Positions 46,374 through 56,764 of a stretch of DNA of 64,000 nt are shown piece after piece. The translations under genes and the position numbers were made by a program. The notes under the pieces are model-generated. The model had not been told where the DNA came from. It was given only the letters and a program-made list of their open reading frames with translations, and searched no databases. The DNA comes from Symbiodinium natans (taxonomy: Eukaryota > Sar > Dinophyceae > Suessiales > Symbiodiniaceae). Position 1 is the first letter of the stretch, and the number at the start of each line of letters is the position of its first letter. The stretch is taken from assembly GCA_905221605.1 (NCBI GenBank), contig CAJNDS010000251.1, positions 1-64,000 of the forward strand. The letters run 5' to 3'.

Positions 46374-48101
46374 ATGGCACAGAAAACCTCGCGAGTCTAC
46401 TGCAAAAACGTGTGGTACGACGTGAAGAAGTGGGTGCCTCGGTTACAGACTTATATAGAAGAAACAAAACCCTAAGCCTAAGCCCTATATAGACACTGAA
46501 GCACCACACAATCCCGCTGAACTTGATTCGCTTTACCTCAATCAACACTTTTACCTGAAGCTTTTTGGTTTGTTCTTTTCTCATTGATGCCAACCCATCC
46601 AAGGCAGTGCGATCATGTCTGGAGCGGCTCGGTGTCAACAACTGCTTGGACATCCAGCTGGTCCGTGACAAGTACTGGGCTGAGGGCCGAAAGCGTTCGG
46701 ACCATTGTTCCATGTTCCTCAGTTTCGCCGCTGGTCAAGCAGAAAGCATGTGTTTTTTTATTTTCTTGTGATAGGAAACCCTATACAAGCCTGGAACCCT
46801 TGAGCTTATGTATAAACCCTTTATATATATATACATACATATACATACCGTTTGGAACCATTATATGTATGAAGCCTCACAAGGAAAACTTAGGTCTATG
46901 TGTGCATGTATATGTAGGTATATATATATATATAGAAATGTATACATGTATATAAAGGTCTTTCTTTCCGTCGCAGACAAGACATAAAGCCAAGAGTAAA
47001 TTACTTGCGAGTGTCTTAACCCTAAACCTTAAACCGTGTCTAAACCCTATAAACCCTATATAAACCTTAAAACCTAAACCCGAAACCCTATATAAACCCT
47101 AAACCCTAGACCCTTTAATACCAAAAGGAGCACCAGGAGGATGCCGGCTATGCCATCGCCCAGCTCGACCAGGTGTTCCTGCCGGAGATCTGCAGTGGCA
47201 AAGTTCTTGCAGCTTCGTGGGCGGAGGACCCCAAGCCGAAGGTGTCGGCAGAAGCTGGGCCTGGAGTGCCGTCAGCTGCCCCTTGGATCAACGTGCCGCT
47301 GCCACCACCCCCGGTGTTGCCGTCCTGGCCGGCTTTTCCGCCGCCGCCACCACAGCTGGATGAGGATGTGGAGGATGTGGTGCACTTCGTGCCTTGGTTC
47401 CTTCACAGTGAGAATGTTTTCTTGAGTTCTGGTGGACCAACAGTTTTGTCTTTTGTGTGTCCGAACCTCAAGTATATATATATATATACCCTAAACCCTA
47501 AACCCTAAACCCTAAAAACCCTAAAAACCCTAAACCCTAAACCCTAAACCCTAAACCCTAAAAACATATGTCAACTTTTTCCGTTTTCTGCGATGGCTTC
47601 TCTTTTTAAACCCGACATAAACAAAAAAAACAACAGTTTAATATAACACAAGAAACAACTCAGGATCCCTACGAGATTATCCCCATGGAGGGCGAGGACG
47701 AGAGCAAGGAGGTCGAGGGCGAGGCCACCAAGCATCTTACCTGCGAGATCGAGAAACTCCGTGCTGCTGGGCTAGAAGAGGTGCAGGACGACGACGAGGA
47801 GCCCAACGATGAGGCCCAGCAGGACGACGAGGCCGAGAAGGACAAGGCCAACGAAGACGGCAGCCAGTCGGAGGAGGAGGAGGAGGGAGAGCAGGAAAGC
47901 TCGGAGAAGTCCAAAAAGGAGAAGCACCGGAGACACAGATCGCGAAGGCCCTCTTCGAGCTCGCGAAGCAGGCGAGGCAGCAGGCGGAGCAGACGGAGCA
48001 GGCGAAGCAGGAGCAGGCGAAGCAGGCGGCGACGAAGCTCCAGCTCTTCGCGACTGGTCACCTTCCGTGTGAAGCACGGCAAGTACAAGCGGGTACGGTG
48101 A
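46374..48101 (+). CDS. Acidic and SR/RS-rich element protein, copy 2 (gene D)
   Basis: Exon 1 is 46,374 to about 46,441, exon 2 within about 46,561-46,749, exon 3 about 47,128-47,407, exon 4 about 47,653-48,101. Protein differences from copy 1 are V to A after KYW in exon 2, A to V in DED-EDVV of exon 3 and I to S in EGEDE-KEVE of exon 4. The last requires two adjacent base changes. These are the most protein-level differences of any gene in the duplicated part. Function unknown, as for copy 1. Confidence 0.5.
46998..47115. repeat. Telomere-like island in gene D intron (copy 2)
   Basis: Counterpart of 36,600-36,718. Confidence 0.8.
47488..47564. repeat. Telomere-like island, gene D last intron (copy 2)
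   Basis: Counterpart of 37,088-37,160, with one extra CCCTAAA unit. Confidence 0.85.
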
Positions 48102-48149
48102 TCGCCAGCAGCCAAAAAGAGCGAAACCGTTCATCCCTATATAAGCCCC

Positions 48150-48355
48150 AAACCCAAGCCTTGAACCTTAAACCCTAAAAGCCCTACCCTAAAACCCTAA
48201 CACCCTAAACCCTAAACCCTAAACCCTTAATCCTAAACCCTAAACCCTAAACCCTAAAACCCTAAACCCTAAACCCTAAACCCTTAATCCTAAACCCGAA
48301 ACCCTAAACACTATAAACCTAAACCCTGAATCCCCTAAACCCCCTAAACCCATGC
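48150..48355. repeat. Telomere-like island after gene D (copy 2)
   Basis: Counterpart of 37,745-37,950, essentially identical. Confidence 0.85.
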
Positions 48356-48479
48356 ATTACCTGCGATGGTCCCCGTTACATGCGATGGTTCCGATTTACA
48401 TGTGATGCTCCCCATTACATGTGATTTACATGTGATGCTCCCCATTACATGTGATTTACTTGCGATGGTCCCCATCACA

Positions 48480-48848
48480 TATACATATGTACATATATGC
48501 ATATATGCATATATACATATATACATATATACATATATACATATATACATATATACATATATACATATATACATATATACATATATATACATATATACAT
48601 ATATACATATACATATATAAATAAATACATATATACACATGTATATATATACATATATACATATATACACATGTATATATATACATATATACATATATAC
48701 ATATATACATATATACATATATACATATATACATATATACATATATACATATATACATATATACATATATGCATATATGCATATGTACATATACATATAC
48801 ATATATATATATATATACATATACATATACATACATACATATACACAT
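48480..48848. repeat. (ATATAC)n microsatellite (copy 2)
   Basis: Longer than the copy 1 array and with a second ACACATGTATATAT block. This is the largest length difference between the two interiors. Confidence 0.95.
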
Positions 48849-49041
48849 GTACTTTCGTTTGGGGGGTTGGGGGTTCCATATATACCGTCTAGGGTGTTTC
48901 ATGGTTTAAATTTAGTGTTTCGGGTTTAGGGGTTTCCGGTGGTCTAGGAGTCTAGGGCCTAGGTTTCAGGGTTTAGTGATACACATTTTGGATTTTTTTC
49001 GTTATTTTTTTTAAAAAAATTTGCATTTTTTTAAAAAAATC

Positions 49042-49215
49042 ATATGAATTTCTTATGAATTCTTTATGCGGTTCTTGTGTTGTTTTTATGTTGTTTTATA
49101 AACTTCATAAGAAACGCATAAAAAATGCATAGGTTCTATGTGTTTTTTATGAAGTTTTATAAACGACATAAAAACAACATAAAAAACGCATAAAGAATTC
49201 ATAAGAAATTCATAT
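49042..49215. repeat. Long near-perfect palindrome (copy 2)
   Basis: Counterpart of 38,625-38,798. The single change GCACAGG to GCATAGG near the centre improves pairing. Confidence 0.75.
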
Positions 49216-49593
49216 TAAAACAACAAAAAAATAACAAAAAAAGAAAATAAAATCAAAAAGAAACGATTATTTTTTATAAAAAGGTTCGGGCATAGTGGTG
49301 TGCACTGACAAATTCTCTGGGCCCCGAGCCCTAAACCAGGCTCGAAAGTTTTACATGTGACTGGTAGTTTTACATGTGAGACCACAAGCTTTTCCTTCGA
49401 GCACTCACGATGTTATACTGAAACCCGGAACACTTTATCTAAAAGATTCTGTGGTGTTTGTGCGCTTTTGTAGAGCATGGGTAGTTTTACATGTGAGAGC
49501 GCAAGCTTTTCCTTTTGGCACGCAGTTGCTTCATGACCACAGCACTGTGTGCTCCATTTGAAGTGATTGCTTTTGTGTGTTCGTGAAGAACAC

Positions 49594-51491
49594 ATGTCGG
49601 ACGAGGAGCCGGCAATGCCTGTGCCGACGGATGTCGAAGTCGAGGAAGTCCCACCACAGCCTCGGAAGAAACCAGCCGCCAAAGCAGCGAAGACCGATGT
49701 CGATGCCGAGGAAGACCCACAGCCTCAGAAGAAACCAGCCGCCAAAGAGCCAGCAGCGAAGACCACGGCGAAGCCCAAGAAGAATGCGGAGGCAAAGATG
49801 AAGGACAAGGTCCAGCCCAAACAGATAGCCAAGGCCAAAGCAAAGAACCTGGTTCTCAAGAAGCCCTCTGCAGCTCCACAAAGCCAGAAGCGAACAGCCG
49901 ACGACGACAAGGGCAAGGGTACCTCTGAGAAGAGCAAGAACAAGGGTACCTCTGACAAGAGCAAGAGTACCTCTGACAAGAAGAGCAAGGTGATTTCCTC
50001 ATGGGCCACACCCTTGTTTGCCGAGAAGGAAGATGCCGAGGAAGAGGGCGGCGAAGAGGAGGCGGCAGAGGTCGACGAAGAGATCGATGTGTTCAACACG
50101 GACCCCGAGACCCAGACGAAGAAAGACCGAGCGAAAGATTTTAAATTTAAGCAGATGTACCAGAACAACCAGTTGCCCGACTGGCTCGCGGCAAAATACC
50201 GCGAAACGCTCTCCATGAAGGTGGGGCGTGTGGAGCAGCAGCGAAAGCTCGTGAACATGTGCCTCGATCGCACAAAGGATCAGAAGCTGGTCGTGAACCT
50301 GAACAAGCCGATGTTCAAGGAGATGCAAGAGACCTGGACGAAGATCCAGTCCAAGAAAGCAACAAAGACCTTATCCAAAACACTCTTCTGTGGTAAGTTC
50401 AACCTCACAGAGGATGCTTTCCAAGCCGGGCTCCAGGCGGGAGAGTTTTACGAAGTGACCGACGAGAATGGCACGTGCAAGTACGGGTGGGATACGGCCG
50501 AGCACAGTGAGACAAAAGCCAAGAAGGCTGCCAGTGTAACCGAGACAGCCGGCAAAATTAGCAAGGAGCAGCAGGGCTTGGTGGCAGCTGTTGCCGACAA
50601 GTGGAGCATCGGGTTGTTTCGGAAGGCCAGCCGTTCCCCCAAGGCCACAGCCTCCAGCAGCAGCGAGAAGAAGGTGCCCTTGGCTATCATGGACCAGCAG
50701 CCCCAGTCTCTCTCGTCGAAGGATTGGGAGATGGCCAAGCAGCAACTGCACATGGCGCAGAAAGCCTTCGAGCAGATCAAGAACTCGGCACAGAAGCTGC
50801 TGACAGGATTGACCAAGGAGGACAAGTTTTACGATCAGGCGAGCCCTTGCTGTTTTAGTTTTATTTACACTTACACGAGACCAGCTTTGCTCTGCTTTTT
50901 GCTTTGTTTTGCGAAAACGAGTAAAACCCCACACCCCATCTAATTGTTTGGGGGGGGGTTAGGGTTTAGGGTTTAGGGTTGAGGGTTTAGGGTTTAGGGT
51001 CTAGGGTTTAGGGTTTAGGGTCTAGGGTTGAGGGTTGAGGGTTTAGGGTTTAGGGTTTAGGGTGTAAGGTTTAGGGTTTCGGGTTTAGGTTGAAAATTTA
51101 AAGTCCGAACCCGGTATTTGTCTCTGTGTTATCCCACAACCTCGCAACGATTTACGCCCCAACCCCAACAGAACAGCAGCCCCGAGCCACGACGACACAC
51201 TATAAGGAAGATCATCGTCCAGGCGGCCACGAGCGAGAAGGTCAAGATTGATCACATCCATACATGGCAGGCCTATAAGCATTTGTATTTCTGATATGTG
51301 AGAAAGAGACTGCATGTTTTGTATAAGGAACAAAGCACACACACAAATAGGAGCTACCGGATGGCTCAGAGATCACGACCCTGAAGTACGATGAAATGAT
51401 GCTGGAGTTTGGCACAAAGGCCGAGCAACTTGAAGAGCAATTCGCTGCTGTCAAGGCACAGCACTCTGTCGTCAGTGCTCGCAAAGCCTAG
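49594..51491 (+). CDS. Mixed-charge element protein, copy 2 (gene B)
   Basis: Proposed exons 49,594-50,838, 51,172-51,270 and 51,351-51,491, 494 residues, identical to copy 1 in protein sequence as far as read. Same GC-donor intron model, with the TTTAGGG array in intron 1 at about 50,957-51,093. Description as for copy 1. Confidence 0.6.
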
Positions 51492-51620
51492 GAGTGGAGC
51501 CTGCCCAGATTTTGATGGTGTGTGCGGTTTTTGCATTCGCTTGCACACAGGGATTTTGGATCTCCAGAACTATATAGGCGACTGTGCTAGAGAAAGCCGT
51601 GCAAAAGACATGTCTTTGTG

Positions 51621-51692
51621 CAACCCTAAACCCTAAACCTTAAAAACATAAGCCTATATACCCTATATAAACCCTAAACCCTAAACCTGTAG
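51621..51692. repeat. Telomere-like island before transposase (copy 2)
   Basis: Counterpart of 41,204-41,275. Confidence 0.85.
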
Positions 51693-51843
51693 TTATGTTT
51701 CATGTGGGAGCTTTGGAAGTTTGTTTTCTTCAGAATTACATCTTGAGAGTTTCATGTTTTGTGTGATATACAGCAAGAAAACCGTTTCCTTTCGAGATCT
51801 TTTCCTTTCGAGATCATTTTGCAACATCTTCTTGTACGATAAC

Positions 51844-53829
51844 ATGGATGATGCCGGCCCCGCGAGAAAACGACGAAAAGGTGGCATTCAACAACGACAG
51901 AGCCAGGCTGAGGCTTCAAAGACAAGCATCAGTGCTCTGCATGATCTGCTGATGACATACCTCGCACAGGGCCTTATGTCGGCTGCAGTGTGTCATGCAA
52001 TTGCAACAGCAGCTGTTGCCGATATGGGCCTCTCTCGCGAAGGTACCGTGTTTCCTGATTTGGAGAAGCTGGCCAAGATCAAGCATGGTAAGAACCTGCA
52101 AAAGTCGATCGACGGCCTGCTGGCCAAACAAGCCGACCTTCCCACACCCAAAGAGTTCGACATCCCTCTTGCGGGACAGGTGCCAGGCCAGCCCACGTCA
52201 TTGCTTCTGCTGCCCCACGAAATGATGGCCCATATGTTTTCCAATGGCACAGGGTGGGTTACCTCCGTGCTGCCGGACCCGAGCCGGTTGGCTGCCTTCT
52301 GGGATTGTTTCCGGAAGCATCCCTGCATGGAGGGCCACCCTCTGCTTTCCCACCCCCAGTACAGGAACCGGTGCATTCCATTGGCCATGCACGGCGACGA
52401 GGTTCCTGTGCTGGGGGTGGGGAAGATATGGTGCCGCTCGGCACTGGCATTTTCCTGGAATTCCCTCATGGCCACTTTTGCAGGACGCTCTGTGCAGGAC
52501 ACCAACCTGTACATATGGGGGTGCTTCGAAAAATTCATTGTTGGTGACGACGAGGATGCTCCTGGCACAATGGCCACGTTCTGGAAGATACTCGCATGGT
52601 CTTTTGGGATCATATATGAGGGGGTGTGGCCTACGAAAGATTGGGAGGGCACTCCGAAACTCGACTTGCTTGTCATATGTAGGTTTTGTTTTTCTTTGTG
52701 AAGGGTTTTGTGTTTGGGTTTCCGCATGTAAAAGCTATACACACATATATGTATATATATATATAAGCAGTTTCATTTTTCACTTTTCCTGTATACAAAC
52801 AGGTATGCCCCGGGCAGTGCAGAAGCAGCAAAAGCAGGGACTTTGCTTTGTGGCGGTTACTTTGGAGCCTTGGTTCAGTTGGCAGGCGACCTCGACTACT
52901 ATGCCAAATGGCTGCAAGTGCCGAAGTGGAACAACCATGAGAAACCCTGTTGCCTCTGCCGAGCAAGTTTCAAAGGGCCCTTAAGCTGGATGGACAACAG
53001 AGAGAGCTCACCGTGGCAAAGCGCCGGCCTCAAGCCCAGCAACTGGAAGACACACTGGGATTCGGCTTGTGCCTTATTCCAATTGCCGGGCTTCAATGGG
53101 CTGTGTCTTTCTATGGACTATATGCATTGCATGTTTCTTGGGTGGTTGCAGTATGCATATGGCTCCGTGCTCTCTCTCGTTTTCTCGGATTGCTTGGAAG
53201 GCACAGAGGCTGAAAGGCTGAAGCATATCGATTCCTTCATCAAGAATTACCAGCGAGAACATGGCACCAGATACAAGTTCAAGCAAAAGCTCCTCAAACT
53301 TACGATGATACAGCCCAAGAAAGGTTTCCCAAAGATTCGTGGCAGGGCATCGGATGTGCAAAGCTTGGACACTGCCCTTCTAGCATTTTTTCAGCAGGAG
53401 ATGGACGAAGAGAACTACCAGCACAAGCAGATTCTGCTCTTTCTCCGTTTGAATTGTCGTTTGTCTGAGAAGTTAGACACGTTTTCGCCAAGGCATGGGT
53501 ACCTGGCTTTGCCTGAGCAGGAAGCACGGCAGGCTCTGCTCTGCGGCCTGCAGATGGCACAGCTCCACATCAGCTTGCAGCAGCACTACAAAGCTGCAGG
53601 GAGGCACTTATTTAACCTCACAAGCAAGACACACTTTGCTTTGCACAGCCTGTCGCTCAGTGGCTGCATTCATCCAGCAATGGTCTGGTGCTTCAAGGGC
53701 GAGTCCACCATGCATCGGGTTCAGACCCTTTGGAAGAGTTGCCTGCCTGGTGTCAAGCATTGGCAGGTCGCCAGGAAGGCTGCCCTCAAGGAGCGGCACC
53801 TTCTGTGGCTGAGGGGCAAGGTCGGGTGA
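51844..53829 (+). CDS. DDE transposase, CACTA/EnSpm-like, copy 2 (gene C)
   Basis: Exons 51,844-52,682 and 52,803-53,829, 621 residues, identical to copy 1 in protein as far as read. The intron is 6 nt shorter because of its TA microsatellite. A silent GGA to GGG change lies in the FLGW codons. After the stop, nine bases (CTTGTCTGT-like) are present that copy 1 lacks. Catalytic candidates D185, D385 and E580 are intact. It is followed by the right subterminal array. Confidence 0.7.
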
Positions 53830-54118
53830 ACTCTTGTCTGTGCGAGGGCCAAAAAAAATTGTTCCTGTTGTTTACATGTGAGGTTTCTATGTGAGAGAGA
53901 GCCGGCCCATGCCCCAAAACGGAGAAAGAGCTAGCCGGTTGATGAGAGACGTTTTACTTTGCGAGTTCTGTGCCTCTCATATTTACATATAAAGTGTCAG
54001 AGAGACAAAAAAGTACTTCGATGTGATCATGCCTTGTTTTGGACCTGGGGAAAGCGATTATATTGTCTCACAGGAAACTCACAAGCAAATTATAGTCCGT
54101 AGTTATATCCTGAGTGTT

Positions 54119-54226
54119 GTCTCGCAAGTAAACGAATGTTATCACAAGTAAACACACAAACAAATGAGTCCGTAGTTTCTGTCTCGCAAGTAATTCTGTC
54201 TCGCAAGTAGTTCTGTCTCGCAAGTA
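54119..54226 (-). repeat. Right subterminal motif array
   Basis: Five sites on the minus strand: GTCTCGCAAGTAAAC at 54,119, TCACAAGTAAAC at 54,142 and CTGTCTCGCAAGTA at 54,178, 54,197 and 54,212. The reverse complement, TTACTTGCGAGACAG, differs from the left-end motif by one base. Weaker sites continue to about 54,965. Confidence 0.75.
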
Positions 54227-54297
54227 ATATAGGGTTTAGGGTTTAGGGTTTAGGGTTTAAGGTTTATAGGGTTTAGGGTTTATGGCTTAGGGTTTAG
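54227..54297. repeat. TTTAGGG island near right end of element
   Basis: Short G-rich-strand telomere-like run immediately after the subterminal array. It is in the right end that is present only once. Confidence 0.85.
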
Positions 54298-55236
54298 GCA
54301 TGTTCCCACTTTTTACTCACGACGGCGGACGAAGCTTGCCAAGTGCTGCCAGTATAAAGGCTGTGCTTTTGTACATAGAGCACAGGGGCGACTGACAGAT
54401 CTCTTATTTTGATGCCCGTGGTGGGCAAAACATGCACAAAAAAGCCGCACAGCTGTGCATCACTGCTCGTCGGGCACCCGCTTGAACCAAACCCAGTACC
54501 TTTGTTGTCATCCAGCTCTCATGTAAAAAAGAACATATATATATATATATGTATATTATACATCTCTTTTTATCTTTTTCAAGCTAAGTTGCCAGATGAC
54601 CAAGCCAGTCAGCGGATCCTCCCACTTTTTCCAGCACCACACCCACTTCCTTTCTGTTACACACGTCTAGACTGCACACAAGTAAACCGCTCTATTGTGT
54701 ATTCATAGATCTATGACTCACGAAAATTTTTTCCATGTCAGCTCCAAGATTCATCTGCCTGGGTGAACGACTGCGATCTCGCCGACCGCTTTCCATGGTG
54801 TGGCTCTGGCGAGACAAGTGAAGCTGTAGCAATGGCAGGCTGGGGCCGATATACACCGCAAGAAAAACTGAACCTCTCACATGCACAACAAGCCTCGCAG
54901 AAAACAATACCCACAGAGTCTCACATGTAAAACGATACACTTTCATCGCAAGCAAGTTCGGCTCTTTCTCGTTTGGAACAGCCCTGAGAAAAAGTGGTTT
55001 AAGGTTGGAAAAAATCCTCGCAGGTAAGCATTTTGTCATGAAGTTTCATGTTTTCGAAAGTATTTCAGTTTTTTGGCACAAAATTCATTAAGCATTTTGT
55101 ATGAAGTTTTGACGCGTTTTTTATGAAGTTTTGACGCGTTTTTTATGAAGTTTTGGTGTTCGGAGAAAATTTACGTTTAGTCGGAAATTTAGGTTTTTCG
55201 TAACTAAAAAACTCCATTTACGTAAATCCAACCGAA
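54298..55236. other. Right end of element, noncoding
   Basis: No supported exon. It contains a TATATA run at 54,535, TCTCACATGTAAAAC (inverse of the motif upstream of gene B) near 54,917, and three GTATGAAGTTTTGACGCGTTTT-like repeats at 55,085-55,155, then sequence similar to the left end (AATTTAGG words) before the TIR. Confidence 0.5.
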
Positions 55237-55267
55237 ACCTGAATTCACGTATTCTGGAGACTCAGGG
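55237..55267 (-). repeat. Right terminal inverted repeat
   Basis: 31 bp ending GTATTCTGGAGACTCAGGG. The reverse complement matches the left TIR at 30 of 31 bases. Followed directly by TAGTAGCAATAG of the microsatellite. Confidence 0.9.
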
Positions 55268-56250
55268 TAGTAGCAATAGTAATAGTGATAGTGATAGTAA
55301 TAGCAATAATAATAGTAAATAGCAATAGTAATCGTAATAGTAACAGTAACAATAACAGTAATAGTAATAGTAGTACTAATAATAATAATAAAAGTAATAG
55401 TAATAGTAAAAGTCATAGTCATAGCAATAATATAGTAATAGTAATAGTAAAACATAACAGTAATAATAATAGTAATAGTCATAGTCATAGTAATAATAAT
55501 AGTCATAGAAATAGTAAAAATAACAATAATAATCATAGTAATAGTAATAGTAATAGTCATAGTAGTAGAAATAATAGTAATAGTCATAATAGTAGAGTAA
55601 TAATATTAATCGTTAAATAATAATAATATAGTAATAGTAATAGTAATAATAATGATAGTAATAGTAATAATAATAGTAATGGTAATGGAAATATAATAGT
55701 AATCGTGCTAGTATAGTAATGTAATAGTAAAGGTAATAGTAGTATAGTAATAGTAATAGAATAGTCATAGTTAATAGTAATATAATAGTCGTTGTACTAG
55801 TAGTAATAGTAGTGTAGTAATAATAGCAATAGTAATAGTAATAGTAATTAACAATAATGATAATAGTAATAGTAATAATAATAGTAATAATGATCGTAAT
55901 AGTGATAATAATAGTAATAGTAAATTATCATAGTAATAATAATAGTAATAGTAGTAGTAGTAGTAATAGTAATAGTAGTAGTAGCAGTAGTAGCAGTAGT
56001 TAGTAGAAGTAGAAGTAGACGTAGTAGTAGTATAGTAGTAGTAATAGTAGCAATATGATAGGAAATAGTAATAGTAAAGTAATAATAGTGATAATAGTAA
56101 TAGTAATAGTAAAAGTAATAGTAATAGTAGTAGTAATAGTGATAGTAATAGTAATAATAATAGTAATAGTAATAGTATTAGTAATAGTAATAGTAACAGG
56201 AATAGTATTAGTAATAGTAATAGTAACAGTAATAGTAATAGTAACAGTAA

Positions 56251-56291
<41 letters not shown>

Positions 56292-56297
56292 ATAAAT

Positions 56298-56342
<45 letters not shown>

Positions 56343-56416
56343 ATAGTAATAGTAGTAGAAATAGTAGCAGTAGCAGTAGCAGTAGCAGTAGCAGTAGCAG
56401 TAGCAGTAGCAGTAGC

Positions 56417-56492
<76 letters not shown>

Positions 56493-56650
56493 ATAGTAGT
56501 AGTAGTAGTAGTAGTAGTAGTAGAAATAGCAGTAAGAATGGCAGAAATAATAGCAATAGTAATAGCAATAGTACTTGTAATAGCAATAATAAAACATAAT
56601 AATAGTAATATTAACAGTCATAGACAATAATAGGAATAGTAAGTAACAGA
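55268..56650. repeat. TAG/TAA compound microsatellite, right part
   Basis: Same unit types as 29,588-31,242 (AGTAAT, AGT, AGC), representing the other side of the insertion site. Poly-Leu, poly-Val and poly-Tyr frames are artefacts. Confidence 0.95.
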
Positions 56651-56672
56651 ATAATAAGAATCATAATGGAAA

Positions 56673-56692
56673 CATTAAATCATGATTTAATG
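56673..56692. repeat. Perfect 20-bp palindrome
   Basis: CATTAAATCATGATTTAATG, just outside the microsatellite. Same AAATC/GATTTAA core as the palindromes at 29,276 and 56,741. Confidence 0.85.
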
Positions 56693-56740
56693 GGGCAAAT
56701 AGGTACCAACTAGCAGAAGTCTCACAGGAGAGGCTGCTAG

Positions 56741-56764
56741 ACAATTAACTCAGGATTTAATTGT
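56741..56764. repeat. 24-bp palindrome, right side of microsatellite block
   Basis: Half-site ACAATTAACTC against GATTTAATTGT. One base differs from the 29,276-29,299 palindrome. Confidence 0.8.

Larger units (their letters stand above)
43735..54053 (+). repeat. Element interior, copy 2
   Basis: 10,319 bp equivalent to 33,341-43,634. It carries the same genes in the same order. It starts at the gap and continues without a break into the unique right end of the element. Confidence 0.95.
32675..55267 (+). mobile_element. Giant multi-gene TIR DNA transposon (CACTA-like)
   Basis: The segment starts CCCTGAGTCTCCAGAATACG and ends with its reverse complement. The 31-bp ends match at 30 positions. 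The TAG microsatellite stops exactly at both ends. TA, or up to TAGTA, is present outside both ends, so the target duplication is 2-5 bp and cannot be fixed inside a repeat. Arrays of TTTACTTGTGAGACAG lie near the left end and its reverse complement near the right end, an arrangement known from CACTA/EnSpm elements. All four genes run left to right: lysine-rich protein, SR-rich protein, mixed-charge protein, DDE transposase. The interior is present twice around a 100-N gap. If that is an assembly fault, the element is about 12.2 kb. Assignment to CACTA-like rests on the architecture and on transposase motifs and is inferred. Confidence 0.8.

Noticed and set aside
33341-54053. Recent biological tandem duplication of four genes
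   Set aside because: Not excluded, but the exact placement of the 100-N gap at both copy edges and the one-sided flanks fit unmerged contig ends better.
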